From Bacteroidales bacterium (GTDB lineage Bacteria > Bacteroidota > Bacteroidia > Bacteroidales > F082): DNA of 64,000 bases. Under the pieces are notes generated by a model. That model worked only from the letters and a program-made list of their open reading frames with translations, searched no databases and was not told the origin of the DNA. A program made the position numbers and the translations under genes. This document shows, in pieces, positions 43,053-52,138 of this stretch; the first letter of the stretch is position 1, and each line of letters starts with the position of its first letter. Location of the stretch: positions 1-64,000 of the forward strand of contig JAFTUF010000012.1 of the NCBI GenBank assembly GCA_017466405.1. Reading direction: 5' to 3'.

Positions 43053-45095
43053 ATGAGACAAGTCGTTTTTAACACCAAGGTTTTTACCGATGTATTATCC
43101 AACGAAAAACCTTTCGTCGAAGGCAAATGGAAAGCCGCCGGAGTGGCGGTTCCTGTTTTCTCCCTTAAAAGTGGAAACAACTTCGGGACTGGTGAGTTCA
43201 ACGACTTGAAACTCCTCGCCGACTGGTGCCACAAGGTAGGACTGAAGATGATTCAGATTCTCCCTATCAACGACACTCGCACCGACGGATCTTGGAGTAA
43301 CTCCTATCCATATAAGGCAATATCGACAAAAGCCCTACATCCTATATATCTCAACCTATCGTCGATGGGAACGCTTTACGACGAAGGCGACAAAGAATAC
43401 TTCGAAAAACAACGCAGTCTCCTCAACTCTAAAGACTACGTCGATTATCCAGAAGTGATGAGGATAAAAAACCTCTTCTTCGAGAAACTCTTCTCACAGT
43501 CGTGGCACGAAACGAAAAACAGATTCGACTACATAGAATTCTTCAGAGAAAATGAAGAGTGGCTCGTGCCTTACGCCGCTTTCTGTTTCCTATGTTCTCA
43601 TTATCAGACAAGCGATTTCTCACTCTGGGAAGATTATTCCGTTTTCGATAAAGACAAGATAGAACGTCTCGCTCAGAACGACAAATACCGTGAAAAGATA
43701 GAGTTCCATTACTTTCTTCAATATCATCTCGACAAACAACTTAAAGACGCTGTCCATTATCTGCACGAACAAGGCGTTGCTTTGAAAGGTGACATCCCTA
43801 TAGGTATAGGACGTCATAGCGTAGAGGCGTGGACCTCGCCAGAGCTCTTCAATCTCAACGCTCAGGCTGGCGCTCCTCCAGACAGCTTCGCCATTGAAGG
43901 TCAGAACTGGGGATTCCCAACTTACAACTGGGATGTCATGGCAAAAGACAACTACAAATGGTGGAGAGAACGACTCGCTCAGATGAGCCGCTACTTCGAC
44001 GCTTATCGCATCGACCATATTCTCGGATTCTTCCGTATCTGGGAAATTCCTTACAATAACACACAAGGTCTGATGGGTTATTTCAGTCCCGACAAAAGCT
44101 TGGAACTTCATCTCGACAAGAATCAGATTGACAGATATACAAAACCTTATATCAGAGGTCATTTCCTTAATGAAATATTCGACATCTTCACCGATGAGGT
44201 AAGAGAGAAATATCTCAACGAAACGTCATTCAGTTATTTTGAATTGAAGCCTGAGTTCGACACTCAGAGGAAGATAACTGATTATTTCTCAGAAAACCAT
44301 CTCGATAATCCAGAGAAAGAAGATAAGATAAAAAAAGGACTTCTCTCTTTATGTGCCGAAGTCATTTTCTTGAAAGACGATAAAAAGGAAAACTCCTACC
44401 GACCGAGAATCGCACTGCAATTCACACATTCATATAACGAGCTTTCCAACGAGGAGAAAGATAATATAAATAAATTGTACGACGATTATTTCTACCATCG
44501 TAACGAAGAGTTATGGAAAGAAGAAGCGATGAAGAAACTTCCGCAACTTCTCTCCGCAAGCAATATGATGGTATGTGGTGAAGACCTTGGAATGGTTCCG
44601 AAATGCGTCCCTGAGACAATGCAGCAGCTCGGCATTCTCAGTCTGGAAGTACAAAGGATGCCTAAGAATCCTAGCGAGACTTTTGTCAATCCAAAGTCTA
44701 ACAATTACCTCAGTGTTGATACCACTTCAACACACGACACATCTACATTAAGAGGATGGTGGGAAGAAAACGGCGAGACGACAAACCGCTTCTACAGAGA
44801 GATGTTAGGTCATCAAGAAGGAGCGCCTTTCTTTGCCGAGCCTTACGTTTGTCAAGAGATAATAAAACAACATCTCGACTCTTCTTCGATGTGGGTCATC
44901 TTACCTATTCAAGATTATATCGCTATGGACGGCGAATATCGTTGGGACCAGACACAGCGCGAACAGATCAACGTGCCTGCCGACCCCGACAATCACTGGT
45001 GCTATAAAATGCATCAAAGCCTCGAATCTCTTAACGAGAGACAAGGCTTTAACGATATGCTTTCCGCTATGATAAAAGAATCTAAAAGAAACTGA
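43053..45095 (+). CDS. malQ: 4-alpha-glucanotransferase, GH77, DPE2-like without starch-binding domains
   Basis: 680 residues. It transfers alpha-1,4-glucan segments in maltodextrin or glycogen metabolism. GH77 motifs are AYRIDHILGFFRIW (nucleophile Asp), CGEDLGMVP (acid/base Glu) and STHDTSTLRGWW (third acid). Many Bacteroides MalQ proteins are near 890 residues with N-terminal carbohydrate-binding modules; this one starts directly at the catalytic domain. It is 31 bases downstream of adk, and its end runs into a repeat block shared with the convergent lipoprotein gene. Confidence 0.92.
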   Translation: MRQVVFNTKVFTDVLSNEKPFVEGKWKAAGVAVPVFSLKSGNNFGTGEFNDLKLLADWCHKVGLKMIQILPINDTRTDGSWSNSYPYKAISTKALHPIYLNLSSMGTLYDEGDKEYFEKQRSLLNSKDYVDYPEVMRIKNLFFEKLFSQSWHETKNRFDYIEFFRENEEWLVPYAAFCFLCSHYQTSDFSLWEDYSVFDKDKIERLAQNDKYREKIEFHYFLQYHLDKQLKDAVHYLHEQGVALKGDIPIGIGRHSVEAWTSPELFNLNAQAGAPPDSFAIEGQNWGFPTYNWDVMAKDNYKWWRERLAQMSRYFDAYRIDHILGFFRIWEIPYNNTQGLMGYFSPDKSLELHLDKNQIDRYTKPYIRGHFLNEIFDIFTDEVREKYLNETSFSYFELKPEFDTQRKITDYFSENHLDNPEKEDKIKKGLLSLCAEVIFLKDDKKENSYRPRIALQFTHSYNELSNEEKDNINKLYDDYFYHRNEELWKEEAMKKLPQLLSASNMMVCGEDLGMVPKCVPETMQQLGILSLEVQRMPKNPSETFVNPKSNNYLSVDTTSTHDTSTLRGWWEENGETTNRFYREMLGHQEGAPFFAEPYVCQEIIKQHLDSSSMWVILPIQDYIAMDGEYRWDQTQREQINVPADPDNHWCYKMHQSLESLNERQGFNDMLSAMIKESKRN

Positions 45096-45100
45096 AAAAT

Positions 45101-45178
45101 TAAAAATCTGAGAACCTGAAATTTCTCAAGTTCTCAAATTCTCAAGTTCTCAAATTCTCAAGTTCTCAAATTCTAACT
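45101..45178. repeat. Octamer repeat (TTCTCAAG/TTCTCAAA units) between convergent genes
   Basis: About six TTCTCAA-type units, preceded by a GAGAACCTGA arm that can pair with them as a hairpin. On the minus strand it supplies the last two codons and TGA stop of the lipoprotein gene. Confidence 0.8.
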
Positions 45179-45654
45179 TGTATCCTTCCTTCATAATCAG
45201 CTTTGACATTGTTATTATTGATGTCTTTGCAGTTGATATGTATTATATATTTTTCATTACTCTTTGTCACTTTGATAGTTCCTGCAACAAACACTCCACC
45301 TTCAGTGTCGCCTACAAGCCATGCGCCGCGTTTGAACTTATGTTCGAAGTCGTTATCATATAAATAAGGTGTATAGATAGCACTCGGCAGATATGTATTC
45401 ACCTCAGAATAAAACAAGACATTGATAGAATGGAAGTCGTTATGACTTGTATTGTCTAAAGTAAGACGCAGCTGATACAAGTCGCTCTCTTCGTCATAAC
45501 CTAAATCTGTCAGACTTGCCTCATTGATATTATATACCGTTTCGCCTATTTGGAAATAACCTTCATCAGGGAAGTCGTTTTCTCCGCATGATACAAAAGA
45601 CAATGTCACGACAGCAATAATTATCAGACTTAAATGTGTAAAAAATCTTTTCAT
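45166..45654 (-). CDS. Small lipoprotein sharing a domain with the protein at 22131-23195
   Basis: 162 residues from the second methionine (45654); a start at 45660 adds two. Lipobox LSFVSCGEN. The mature part (YFQIGETVYNIN to YEGRIQV) corresponds to residues 32-150 of the larger lipoprotein at 22131-23195. Family unknown. It is alone on its strand between malQ and OsmC. Confidence 0.75.
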   Translation of the reverse strand: MKRFFTHLSLIIIAVVTLSFVSCGENDFPDEGYFQIGETVYNINEASLTDLGYDEESDLYQLRLTLDNTSHNDFHSINVLFYSEVNTYLPSAIYTPYLYDNDFEHKFKRGAWLVGDTEGGVFVAGTIKVTKSNEKYIIHINCKDINNNNVKADYEGRIQVRI

Positions 45655-45728
45655 AAGCATTTTAATTTTAGAATGTAAAAATACTATTTTTTCTCAATCT
45701 TTAAGAAGAAGGCAAAACATTTTTTTCG

Positions 45729-45736
45729 TATCTTTG
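45729..45736 (+). promoter_or_regulatory. -7 promoter element upstream of OsmC
   Basis: TATCTTTG, about 160 bases before the OsmC start. The resulting leader would contain the palindromic element at 45757-45809. Confidence 0.5.
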
Positions 45737-45756
45737 TTAAGTTTATTGTCTATAGT

Positions 45757-45809
45757 CAAGACGCAGCAATTACACCTTGTTTATTTTCCATTGGTGTAAT
45801 TGATACGTC
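45757..45809. repeat. Palindromic element, GAGACG-CAATTACA family, copy 3
   Basis: Left arm AAGACG, CAATTACACC; right arm GGTGTAATTG, CGTC; loop TTGTTTATTTTCCATT. Longest arms of the three copies. It lies in the presumed OsmC leader. Confidence 0.75.
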
Positions 45810-45811
45810 AC

Positions 45812-45856
45812 TACCAAAGTTAACTTGGTGACTCGGTAACTTGGTGACTTAAAACA
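45812..45856. repeat. AACTTGGTGACTCGGT-type tandem repeat
   Basis: Two to three degenerate 16-base units (AACTTGGTGACTCGGT, AACTTGGTGACTTAAA) follow the palindrome. Confidence 0.6.
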
Positions 45857-45898
45857 AGCATATACATTTTTTATATTATTAACTTAAAACAAATTATT

Positions 45899-46288
45899 AT
45901 GGCAACAATATCAGGAAAATATTTAGGCAATTTAAGCAGTGAATTAGTTCACAACGAATCAGGTGTTAAGATTAATGTCGATGGTCATGGAAAGAGTTTC
46001 TCCCCTGTCGATCTGACAGCAGCTTCCTTAGGAGCATGCATGATGGCGATGATGGCATATACAGCCGAAAGCAAGGGTATCAACCTAGAAGGCATGAGCG
46101 TTGAAATCGATAAGGTGATGGCTGACGCTCCTCGAAGAATAGGCGAAATCAACATCGTAGTCAACTTCACTCAGACATACACCGACAAAGAAAAGATATT
46201 ACTCCAGAAATCGGCGGAGACATGTCCTGTCAAGAAGACTTTGAGCAGTGAGTGTAAGATTAACGTAACGATGAATTTCCCGAGTTAA
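45899..46288 (+). CDS. OsmC family protein
   Basis: 129 residues. The OsmC/Ohr fold is indicated by SPVDLTAASLGACMMAM with the first cysteine and by ETCPVKKTLS with the second. These two cysteines form the peroxide-reducing pair in the family, so it may reduce organic hydroperoxides. Length fits the short YhfA-like branch. Ends at a hairpin terminator. Confidence 0.88.
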   Translation: MATISGKYLGNLSSELVHNESGVKINVDGHGKSFSPVDLTAASLGACMMAMMAYTAESKGINLEGMSVEIDKVMADAPRRIGEINIVVNFTQTYTDKEKILLQKSAETCPVKKTLSSECKINVTMNFPS

Positions 46289-46301
46289 TGAATATCATGT
46301 A

Positions 46302-46328
46302 GAGACGCACGGACGTGCGTCTTTTTTT
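46302..46328. terminator. Rho-independent terminator, GTAGAGACGCAC hairpin
   Basis: AGACGCAC (46302-46309 approx.) and GTGCGTCT pair around GGAC and are followed by eight T. It sits between convergent OsmC and DUF4296 genes, and its TAGAGACG start resembles the palindromic element family. Confidence 0.8.
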
Positions 46329-46675
46329 TATTTCTGCATTCTCTTGAAGTTTGCATTTACCGAATCCATGACTCTTTTCATCATGACAGGATTGTCGTTA
46401 TAATAATCCAGATTCTCCATAAAGATGGAATCGGTGATACCATAATGAGTGAATATTGCATCGAAGCCTTTGGTCTTTAGGTTCGTTGTCTTATATCCTT
46501 TTCCTCTGCGATGGTTGATGGCATTCTCCATTATCTGTACGTCGGTCATCACCTCCACCATCTGAGTCTCGGATAACAAAACAGTCGGTGTTGTCACTTC
46601 CGATTTCTTATTGTCGCACGACAGCAGAAGTAACAACACCGATAATGTTAATATTTTTAAGCTTTTAGTTACCAA
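46328..46675 (-). CDS. DUF4296 domain lipoprotein
   Basis: 115 residues. Lipobox LLLLSC, then the DUF4296 helical region with [12 protein letters not shown] and [18 protein letters not shown]. Function unknown, restricted to Bacteroidetes. Its start overlaps the end of recQ by 11 bases on the same strand. Confidence 0.85.
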   Translation of the reverse strand: MVTKSLKILTLSVLLLLLSCDNKKSEVTTPTVLLSETQMVEVMTDVQIMENAINHRRGKGYKTTNLKTKGFDAIFTHYGITDSIFMENLDYYNDNPVMMKRVMDSVNANFKRMQK

Positions 46676-48884
46676 CTTCCGAGAAAAATTTAATTCGCAT
46701 CAGACGTACCTCTTCTTCTTCGTAGTCGTTAACGCCGAGAGCATCAAGAGCATCTTCCACGGTATCGGAATCAGCTTCACGGAAATATTCAAGGATGTCT
46801 TCTTGATGATATTCGTCGATATTATCTTCTATGTAATAGTTGATGTCGAGGCGTGTTCCGCTTGCAACTATACTTTCAATCTCGGTAAGGAGCTCATCGA
46901 ATCCCATGTTCTTGGAGTGAGCTATATCTTCTAACGGAATCTTTCTGTCGATATTCTGGATGATGCTTATCTTGAGAGCCGACCTGTTGACAGACGACTT
47001 AATCACCATATCGTTAGGACGAGTAATCTCGTTTTCTTCCACATATTCCTTGATAAGGTCTAAGAAAGGCTGACCGAACTTCTGAGCCTTGCCTTGTCCC
47101 ACACCGACGATCTGAGTGAGTTCGTCCATAGTGATAGGATATTGTATTGTCATATCCTCCAACGAAGGATCTTGGAAGATGACGAAAGGTGGCAGATTCA
47201 TCTTCTTAGCCATCGTCTTGCGAAGGTCCTTCAGCATAGCGAACAATGTCTTGTCGGTACCACTGTCTTTACCGAAAGCTATTCTTTCTTCATCGAAATC
47301 GTCATCATTTTCAGGATGGTCGTAATCATGGTCTTTAGCCACCATCACAGGATAAGGTTTCTTGAGGAAGTCTTTTCCTTCTTTGGTTATTTTCAGCACT
47401 CCGTATTCTTCAATATCTTTTGCAAGAAGTCCGTGTACAATGCTTTGACGTATTATTGAAGTCCAATATTTCTCGTCGTTATCATCGCCAGCACCGAACA
47501 ATTCGAGCATGTCGTGCTTAGCTGTTATGATATCGCCTGTTGCCTTACCTGCGAGGAACTCTGCAATATGTTTTGTCTTGAACAACTGTTTCGTTTCCAT
47601 CACGGCTTCGATAACGAGTTTCACGTCTTCCTTACCGTCGAACTTAATCTTAGGATTGACGCAGTTGTCGCATGAGCCGCAGTTTTCTTTATCGTAGTTC
47701 TCGCCGAAATAATGTAGCAACAGTTTATGGCGACATACCGACGACTCAGCGTAAGTCACTGTCTCGTTGAGTAATTCTCTTGCTATCTCTTGTTCAGCGA
47801 CGTCTTTGCCTTTATTAAATTTCTCGAGTTTATGAATATCTTCGTAGTCGTAGAATGCTATACATTTTCCTTCGCCTCCGTCGCGGCCAGCTCTACCTGT
47901 CTCTTGGTAATAGCCTTCAAGACTCTTAGGGATGTCGTGATGTATCACGAAACGGATGTCCGGCTTATCTATACCCATTCCGAATGCTATCGTTGCTACG
48001 ATAATATCGGCTTCTTCCATCAGGAACCTATCTTGGTTGTCGCGGCGTGTCTGGCTGTCGAGACCTGCGTGATAAGGGAGAGCGCGTATTCCGTTGGCGA
48101 CGAGCACCTCTGCAATCTCTTCAACTTTCTTACGGCTCAAACAATAAACGATACCCGATTTGCCAGGGTTGCTCTTTATATATTTAATGATGTCTCTCAC
48201 CACGTCTTTAGTCTTAGGCCTCACCTCATAATAAAGGTTAGCTCTGTCGAATGACGACTTAAATACTGTGGCGTCGAGTATCTCGAGGTTTTTCAGGATG
48301 TCTTTCTGCACCTTGACAGTCGCTGTCGCGGTGAGTGCTATCACTGGGAGTTTTGGGTTGATAGCATTGATGATTGGTCTTAGCCTTCTATATTCCGGGC
48401 GGAAATCGTGACCCCACTCTGAGATACAGTGAGCCTCGTCGATAGCTACGAACGATATTTTCAAGCTACGCAAGAACTCAACGGTGTCTTCTTTAGTGAG
48501 AGACTCAGGAGCCACATAAAGCAGCTTTGTCTTGCCACTGACCAAGTCTTGTTTCACCTGCTGCAACTCAGCCTTCGACAATGACGAGTTCATAACATGA
48601 GCGATACCTCCGTCGGCACCGAAGTTACGAATCATATCGACCTGATTCTTCATCAAGGCTATCAAAGGCGACACCACTATGGTAGTGCCTTCACATAACA
48701 AAGCAGGTAACTGATAGCACAACGACTTGCCTCCACCAGTAGGCATTAAAACAAAAGTATTGTTACCCGAAAGGATACTTTTTATGATAGCTTCTTGGTT
48801 TCCTTTGAATGATTCAAAACCAAAAACGTCTTTCAATAATTTGTGCAAACTTTTATCATCAACTTTTACCATAATCTCTTTCAA
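46665..48884 (-). CDS. recQ: ATP-dependent DNA helicase RecQ
   Basis: 739 residues. Walker [15 protein letters not shown] box [12 protein letters not shown], motif IV to VI with [10 protein letters not shown], then the zinc-binding region with [17 protein letters not shown] and a winged-helix domain. The long C-terminal part includes a likely HRDC domain. RecQ unwinds DNA with 3' to 5' polarity in recombination and repair. The start may be either 48884 or the methionine at 48872. Its promoter faces that of kdsD. Confidence 0.95.
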   Translation of the reverse strand: MKEIMVKVDDKSLHKLLKDVFGFESFKGNQEAIIKSILSGNNTFVLMPTGGGKSLCYQLPALLCEGTTIVVSPLIALMKNQVDMIRNFGADGGIAHVMNSSLSKAELQQVKQDLVSGKTKLLYVAPESLTKEDTVEFLRSLKISFVAIDEAHCISEWGHDFRPEYRRLRPIINAINPKLPVIALTATATVKVQKDILKNLEILDATVFKSSFDRANLYYEVRPKTKDVVRDIIKYIKSNPGKSGIVYCLSRKKVEEIAEVLVANGIRALPYHAGLDSQTRRDNQDRFLMEEADIIVATIAFGMGIDKPDIRFVIHHDIPKSLEGYYQETGRAGRDGGEGKCIAFYDYEDIHKLEKFNKGKDVAEQEIARELLNETVTYAESSVCRHKLLLHYFGENYDKENCGSCDNCVNPKIKFDGKEDVKLVIEAVMETKQLFKTKHIAEFLAGKATGDIITAKHDMLELFGAGDDNDEKYWTSIIRQSIVHGLLAKDIEEYGVLKITKEGKDFLKKPYPVMVAKDHDYDHPENDDDFDEERIAFGKDSGTDKTLFAMLKDLRKTMAKKMNLPPFVIFQDPSLEDMTIQYPITMDELTQIVGVGQGKAQKFGQPFLDLIKEYVEENEITRPNDMVIKSSVNRSALKISIIQNIDRKIPLEDIAHSKNMGFDELLTEIESIVASGTRLDINYYIEDNIDEYHQEDILEYFREADSDTVEDALDALGVNDYEEEEVRLMRIKFFSEVGN

Positions 48885-48896
48885 CGAAATTTTATT

Positions 48897-48904
48897 TATA
48901 TTTG
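48897..48904 (+). promoter_or_regulatory. -7 promoter element for kdsD
   Basis: TATATTTG followed by CAAAGT. It faces the recQ element 12 bases further right, so the transcripts would overlap at their 5' ends. Confidence 0.6.
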
Positions 48905-48916
48905 CAAAGTTTTGTT

Positions 48917-48924
48917 CAAAGATA
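48917..48924 (-). promoter_or_regulatory. -7 promoter element for recQ
   Basis: TATCTTTG on the minus strand, 32 bases upstream of the recQ start at 48884. Confidence 0.6.
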
Positions 48925-49004
48925 ATTTTTCTTTAAGTCTCTTTGACAAAGTTATGATTTTTAATTTTAAAGAAGCAAGAAAAAAATTACTTTTTTTTAC
49001 ATTT

Positions 49005-49961
49005 ATGGAAAATATTAAAGACATCGCATTACAAGTTATTGACACAGAAGCCAATTCAATATTAGGATTAAAAGAACTTTTAAACGATAATTTCACTAAA
49101 GTAGTTGAATTGATATTAAATTCAAAGGGTAATGTGATAGTTTCCGGTATTGGAAAGAGTGCAAATATCGCACAAAAAATCGTTGCGACTTTAAATTCCA
49201 CAGGAACCACTGCTGTTTTCATGCACGCTGCCGACGCCATTCACGGCGATTTAGGCATTATCAGAGACGAAGACGTGGTCATCATAATATCGAAAAGCGG
49301 AGAGACACCGGAGATAAAAGTGCTCACCCCACTCATTAAGATAAGAAAGAACAAACTCGTCGCCATAGTCGGCAATACCAAGTCATTCCTCGCGACACAA
49401 GCTGATTACGTCCTCGACACCACAGTGCCTCATGAGGCTTGTCCTAACAACCTCGCTCCTACTGCCAGCACTACAGCTCAACTTGTCATGGGCGACGCCC
49501 TCGCAATAGCTCTCCTCAAATGCCGCGGTTTCAGCGCGCAAGACTTCGCTAAGTTCCATCCAGGCGGCGCCTTGGGAAAACGTCTCTACCTCAGAGTCGG
49601 CGACGTGTGCGTCAAAAACGCCGTGCCTATGGTGACAGAAAACGACATCATGACAAGAGTCATACTCGAGATAACAGAGAAGCTACTCGGAGCCACAGCA
49701 GTGATGGACGGCGACAAACTCATAGGTATCATCACCGACGGCGACCTCAGACGTATGCTCATGAAACATCCTAATATAGAAGAGGTGAGAGCCGCCGACA
49801 TCATGACACGTAACCCTAAGACAATAGAGAAAAACGACCTCGTCGTCAACGCCTTAGAACTTATGCAAAACAAATCCATAACACAGCTGCCTGTGATGGA
49901 AGACGGGAAATACATAGGAATGATTCATATTCATGATATAATAAAAGAAGGAATACTTTGA
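49005..49961 (+). CDS. kdsD: KpsF/GutQ-type D-arabinose 5-phosphate isomerase with CBS pair
   Basis: 318 residues from the ATG at 49005. An open frame reaches back to 48843, but that part overlaps recQ and its promoter region. The SIS domain (about 35-175) has SGIGKSANIAQK, FMHAADAIHGDLG and SKSGETPE. Two CBS domains (about 200-315) follow. It makes arabinose 5-phosphate from ribulose 5-phosphate, the first step to Kdo for LPS. waaA, which uses Kdo, is at 24122. Followed by an A/T-rich repeat block and lptB. Confidence 0.92.
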   Translation: MENIKDIALQVIDTEANSILGLKELLNDNFTKVVELILNSKGNVIVSGIGKSANIAQKIVATLNSTGTTAVFMHAADAIHGDLGIIRDEDVVIIISKSGETPEIKVLTPLIKIRKNKLVAIVGNTKSFLATQADYVLDTTVPHEACPNNLAPTASTTAQLVMGDALAIALLKCRGFSAQDFAKFHPGGALGKRLYLRVGDVCVKNAVPMVTENDIMTRVILEITEKLLGATAVMDGDKLIGIITDGDLRRMLMKHPNIEEVRAADIMTRNPKTIEKNDLVVNALELMQNKSITQLPVMEDGKYIGMIHIHDIIKEGIL

Positions 49962-50085
49962 AAGTTGAAAATTGAAAGTTGAAAACTGAAGATTGAAAGT
50001 TGAAAATTGAAAGTTGAAAGTTGACAATGACTTTGAACTTTTAAACTACTATAAACTTTGAACTATAAACTATAAACTTTAAAAA
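49962..50085. repeat. Heptamer repeats (TTGAAAG/TTGAAAA, then AAACTAT units)
   Basis: The entire spacer between kdsD and lptB is made of two repeat types in succession: TTGAAAA/TTGAAAG/CTGAAGA heptamers, then ATAAACT/TTAAACT units. Confidence 0.85.
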
Positions 50086-50086
50086 C

Positions 50087-50824
50087 ATGATATTAAGAAC
50101 CGACAATTTAGTAAAGAAATATAACAACCGCACTGTAGTGAAGGGTGTCAGTGTTGAGGTGAAACAAGGTGAGATTGTGGGATTGCTTGGACCTAATGGC
50201 GCGGGCAAGACAACGACTTTCTACATGACTGTCGGTCTTATCAAGCCTTTCTCAGGACATGTATATCTCGACAAAGAAGACATCACGCAGTTTCCTATGT
50301 ACAAGAGAGCTCAGCTCGGAATAGGCTATCTCGCTCAAGAAGCATCGGTATTTCGCCAGCTCAGCGTCGAAGACAACATCTCCTCCGTGATGCAGTTCAA
50401 GAAAAACATGAGTAAAGAGGTCCAAAAAGAAAAATTAGAGTCGTTGTTAGACGAGTTCGGATTGCAGCACATCAGAAAAAGCAAAGGCATACAACTCTCT
50501 GGCGGCGAACGACGCAGGACTGAGATAGCACGCGCCTTGGCTGTCGATCCGAAATTCATCTTATTAGACGAGCCTTTCGCCGGCGTTGACCCTATAGCCG
50601 TGGAAGACATCCAACGCATAGTGGCAAAACTGAAAAACAAAAATATTGGAGTGCTCATCACCGACCATAACGCCAACGAGACCTTATCTATCACCGACAG
50701 AGCATATCTCGTCTTCGAAGGTCAAGTACTTAAAGCTGGAACGCCGGAAGAACTCGCTAACGACGAAGTAGTACGCTCCCATTACTTAGGAACGAATTTC
50801 GAATTGAGAAGGAAAGAGTTTTAA
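50087..50824 (+). CDS. lptB: LPS export ABC transporter ATPase
   Basis: 245 residues. Walker A GPNGAGKTT, Q-loop LAQEASVFRQLS, signature LSGGERRRTEIARAL and Walker B LLDEPFAGVDP, with a switch histidine in ITDHN, identifying LptB. It powers lipopolysaccharide extraction through LptFG. The permease gene at 52139-53581 is a probable partner. Confidence 0.95.
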   Translation: MILRTDNLVKKYNNRTVVKGVSVEVKQGEIVGLLGPNGAGKTTTFYMTVGLIKPFSGHVYLDKEDITQFPMYKRAQLGIGYLAQEASVFRQLSVEDNISSVMQFKKNMSKEVQKEKLESLLDEFGLQHIRKSKGIQLSGGERRRTEIARALAVDPKFILLDEPFAGVDPIAVEDIQRIVAKLKNKNIGVLITDHNANETLSITDRAYLVFEGQVLKAGTPEELANDEVVRSHYLGTNFELRRKEF

Positions 50825-50875
50825 GTTACTAAGTTGCTGAGTTGCTAAGTTACTAAGTTACTGAGTTGCTGAGAG
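50824..50875. repeat. Octamer tandem repeat (GTTACTAA/GTTGCTGA units)
   Basis: Six degenerate units begin at the lptB stop codon in the spacer between convergent lptB and pssA. Same family as 25328-25383. Confidence 0.85.
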
Positions 50876-50915
50876 ACTTTAGGCGTTATGATTCTTCTGT
50901 CCCTTAATAAACTTT

Positions 50916-51626
50916 TTACGCTCTAAAAGCCATCGCTTCTATCACATAGAACAATATCACGAAAGGTATAGCTGCGAATCCTAAGAAGATAAAAGCAACA
51001 AGAGCGAAAATCGCGAGTATATATATCCTAATATTTTCCTTAAATCTTAAATTCTTAATCTTCAGTGAGAAGAAAGGAATCTCGCTTACCATCAGGAAGC
51101 TGAATATCGCTATCACAGCAAGAAGAAAATAAGGATTTGTGATAAGCCCTCCCATGAAAGCGAGTGATTCATTCATCAAAGTGAAAGACAGTGACGCCAC
51201 AAAGAGTCCCATCGCTGGAGTAGGAAGTCCGATGAACGAGGTGGTCTGACGATCGTCGATATTGAATTTAGCAAGACGTAAAGCTGAAAACACTGCAAGG
51301 AAGAAAGCAGCAAAAGGCAAGACGTCGAAACCCGCTATCTCAAGCCACTGACCGTTGACTGTTGACTGTTGACTCAGATAATGATACATTATGAAAGAAG
51401 GCGCTACCCCGAAAGACACGACGTCGGAAAGAGAATCCAACTCGGCACCAAGCGGCGAATATGCCTTCAACAAACGAGCCGCAAAACCATCGAAGAAATC
51501 GAAGACAGCAGCGATGAATATCATAACGCCTGCAGCCGTCATCATGCCGTTACACGATAAGACCACAGAAATACAACCCGATAATAAATTACAACAGGTT
51601 ATCGAATTAGGAATATGTTTTATCAT
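50916..51626 (-). CDS. pssA: CDP-diacylglycerol--serine O-phosphatidyltransferase with repeat-derived insertion
   Basis: 236 residues, multi-spanning. The CDP-alcohol phosphatidyltransferase motif is complete: D43-x2-D46-G47-x2-A50-R51-x8-G60-x3-D64-x3-D68. It makes phosphatidylserine, the precursor of phosphatidylethanolamine. Residues 86-94 (QQSTVNGQW) are encoded by a heptamer repeat at 51349-51377, in the loop after the catalytic motif and before the next membrane segment, where the peptide seems extra compared with relatives. Confidence 0.93.
   Translation of the reverse strand: MIKHIPNSITCCNLLSGCISVVLSCNGMMTAAGVMIFIAAVFDFFDGFAARLLKAYSPLGAELDSLSDVVSFGVAPSFIMYHYLSQQSTVNGQWLEIAGFDVLPFAAFFLAVFSALRLAKFNIDDRQTTSFIGLPTPAMGLFVASLSFTLMNESLAFMGGLITNPYFLLAVIAIFSFLMVSEIPFFSLKIKNLRFKENIRIYILAIFALVAFIFLGFAAIPFVILFYVIEAMAFRA
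51349..51377. repeat. In-gene heptamer repeat inside pssA
   Basis: Units CTGTTGA and CCGTTGA on the plus strand. In the gene sense it is the CAACAGT strand, which is stop-free and encodes QQSTVN. Confidence 0.85.
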
Positions 51627-51687
51627 TTCTTATTTTTCAATTTTGGACGTATGCGATACGTTCCTACAAATTTTCAACTTTCAACTT

Positions 51688-52017
51688 TCATCTTATATAG
51701 TGTGGCATATTTTCAGGCAAAATGATTGAATATTCAATGAGGCCTTTAATCTCGCCATCGACATACCAAGGTGTCTGATAAATCATTTTCTTCACTTCGC
51801 CTTTTTGAATTGTGTAAACATTGGTAGCTTTCTCGTTGATGAGACGCTTTATCGTCTCCTGCGACGACTGTTTGTGACATGCCATCATGTTTTTTCCTAC
51901 CATGTCGCTGAACACGCTTTTCGATTTGTCGTTCATATATATAACATTGCCCTCTGTGTCAGAGACAGTTATACTTACATTAATTTCCTTGAAGAAGTCA
52001 AAAATATTATTTTCCAT
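51688..52017 (-). CDS. Single-domain PAS protein
   Basis: 109 residues consisting of one PAS-like domain: SITVSDTEGNVIYMNDKS at the start, a central GKNMMACHKQSS helix, then strands ending GLIEYSIILP. No output domain is fused. Possible roles are sensing of a ligand or protein contacts; the cysteine near residue 47 could be redox-active or bind a metal, but this is speculation. It lies between pssA and the lptG promoter. Confidence 0.75.
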   Translation of the reverse strand: MENNIFDFFKEINVSITVSDTEGNVIYMNDKSKSVFSDMVGKNMMACHKQSSQETIKRLINEKATNVYTIQKGEVKKMIYQTPWYVDGEIKGLIEYSIILPENMPHYIR

Positions 52018-52110
52018 GAGTTAAAATTTTAATGCAAAAAAAAGAAATATTTGTCAATAAAAATACGTTTTTACAAAAAAAATAATATTCAAAGTTTAGA
52101 GGTAAAGTGT

Positions 52111-52118
52111 TATATTTG
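52111..52118 (+). promoter_or_regulatory. -7 promoter element for the lptG-like gene
   Basis: TATATTTG followed by CAAACG, 20 bases upstream of the TTG start at 52139. Confidence 0.65.
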
Positions 52119-52138
52119 CAAACGTAATTAGAAATATC

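Noticed and set aside
48843..49004. Upstream extension of kdsD
   Set aside because: It overlaps the recQ gene and the divergent promoter region; homologues begin at the methionine at 49005.
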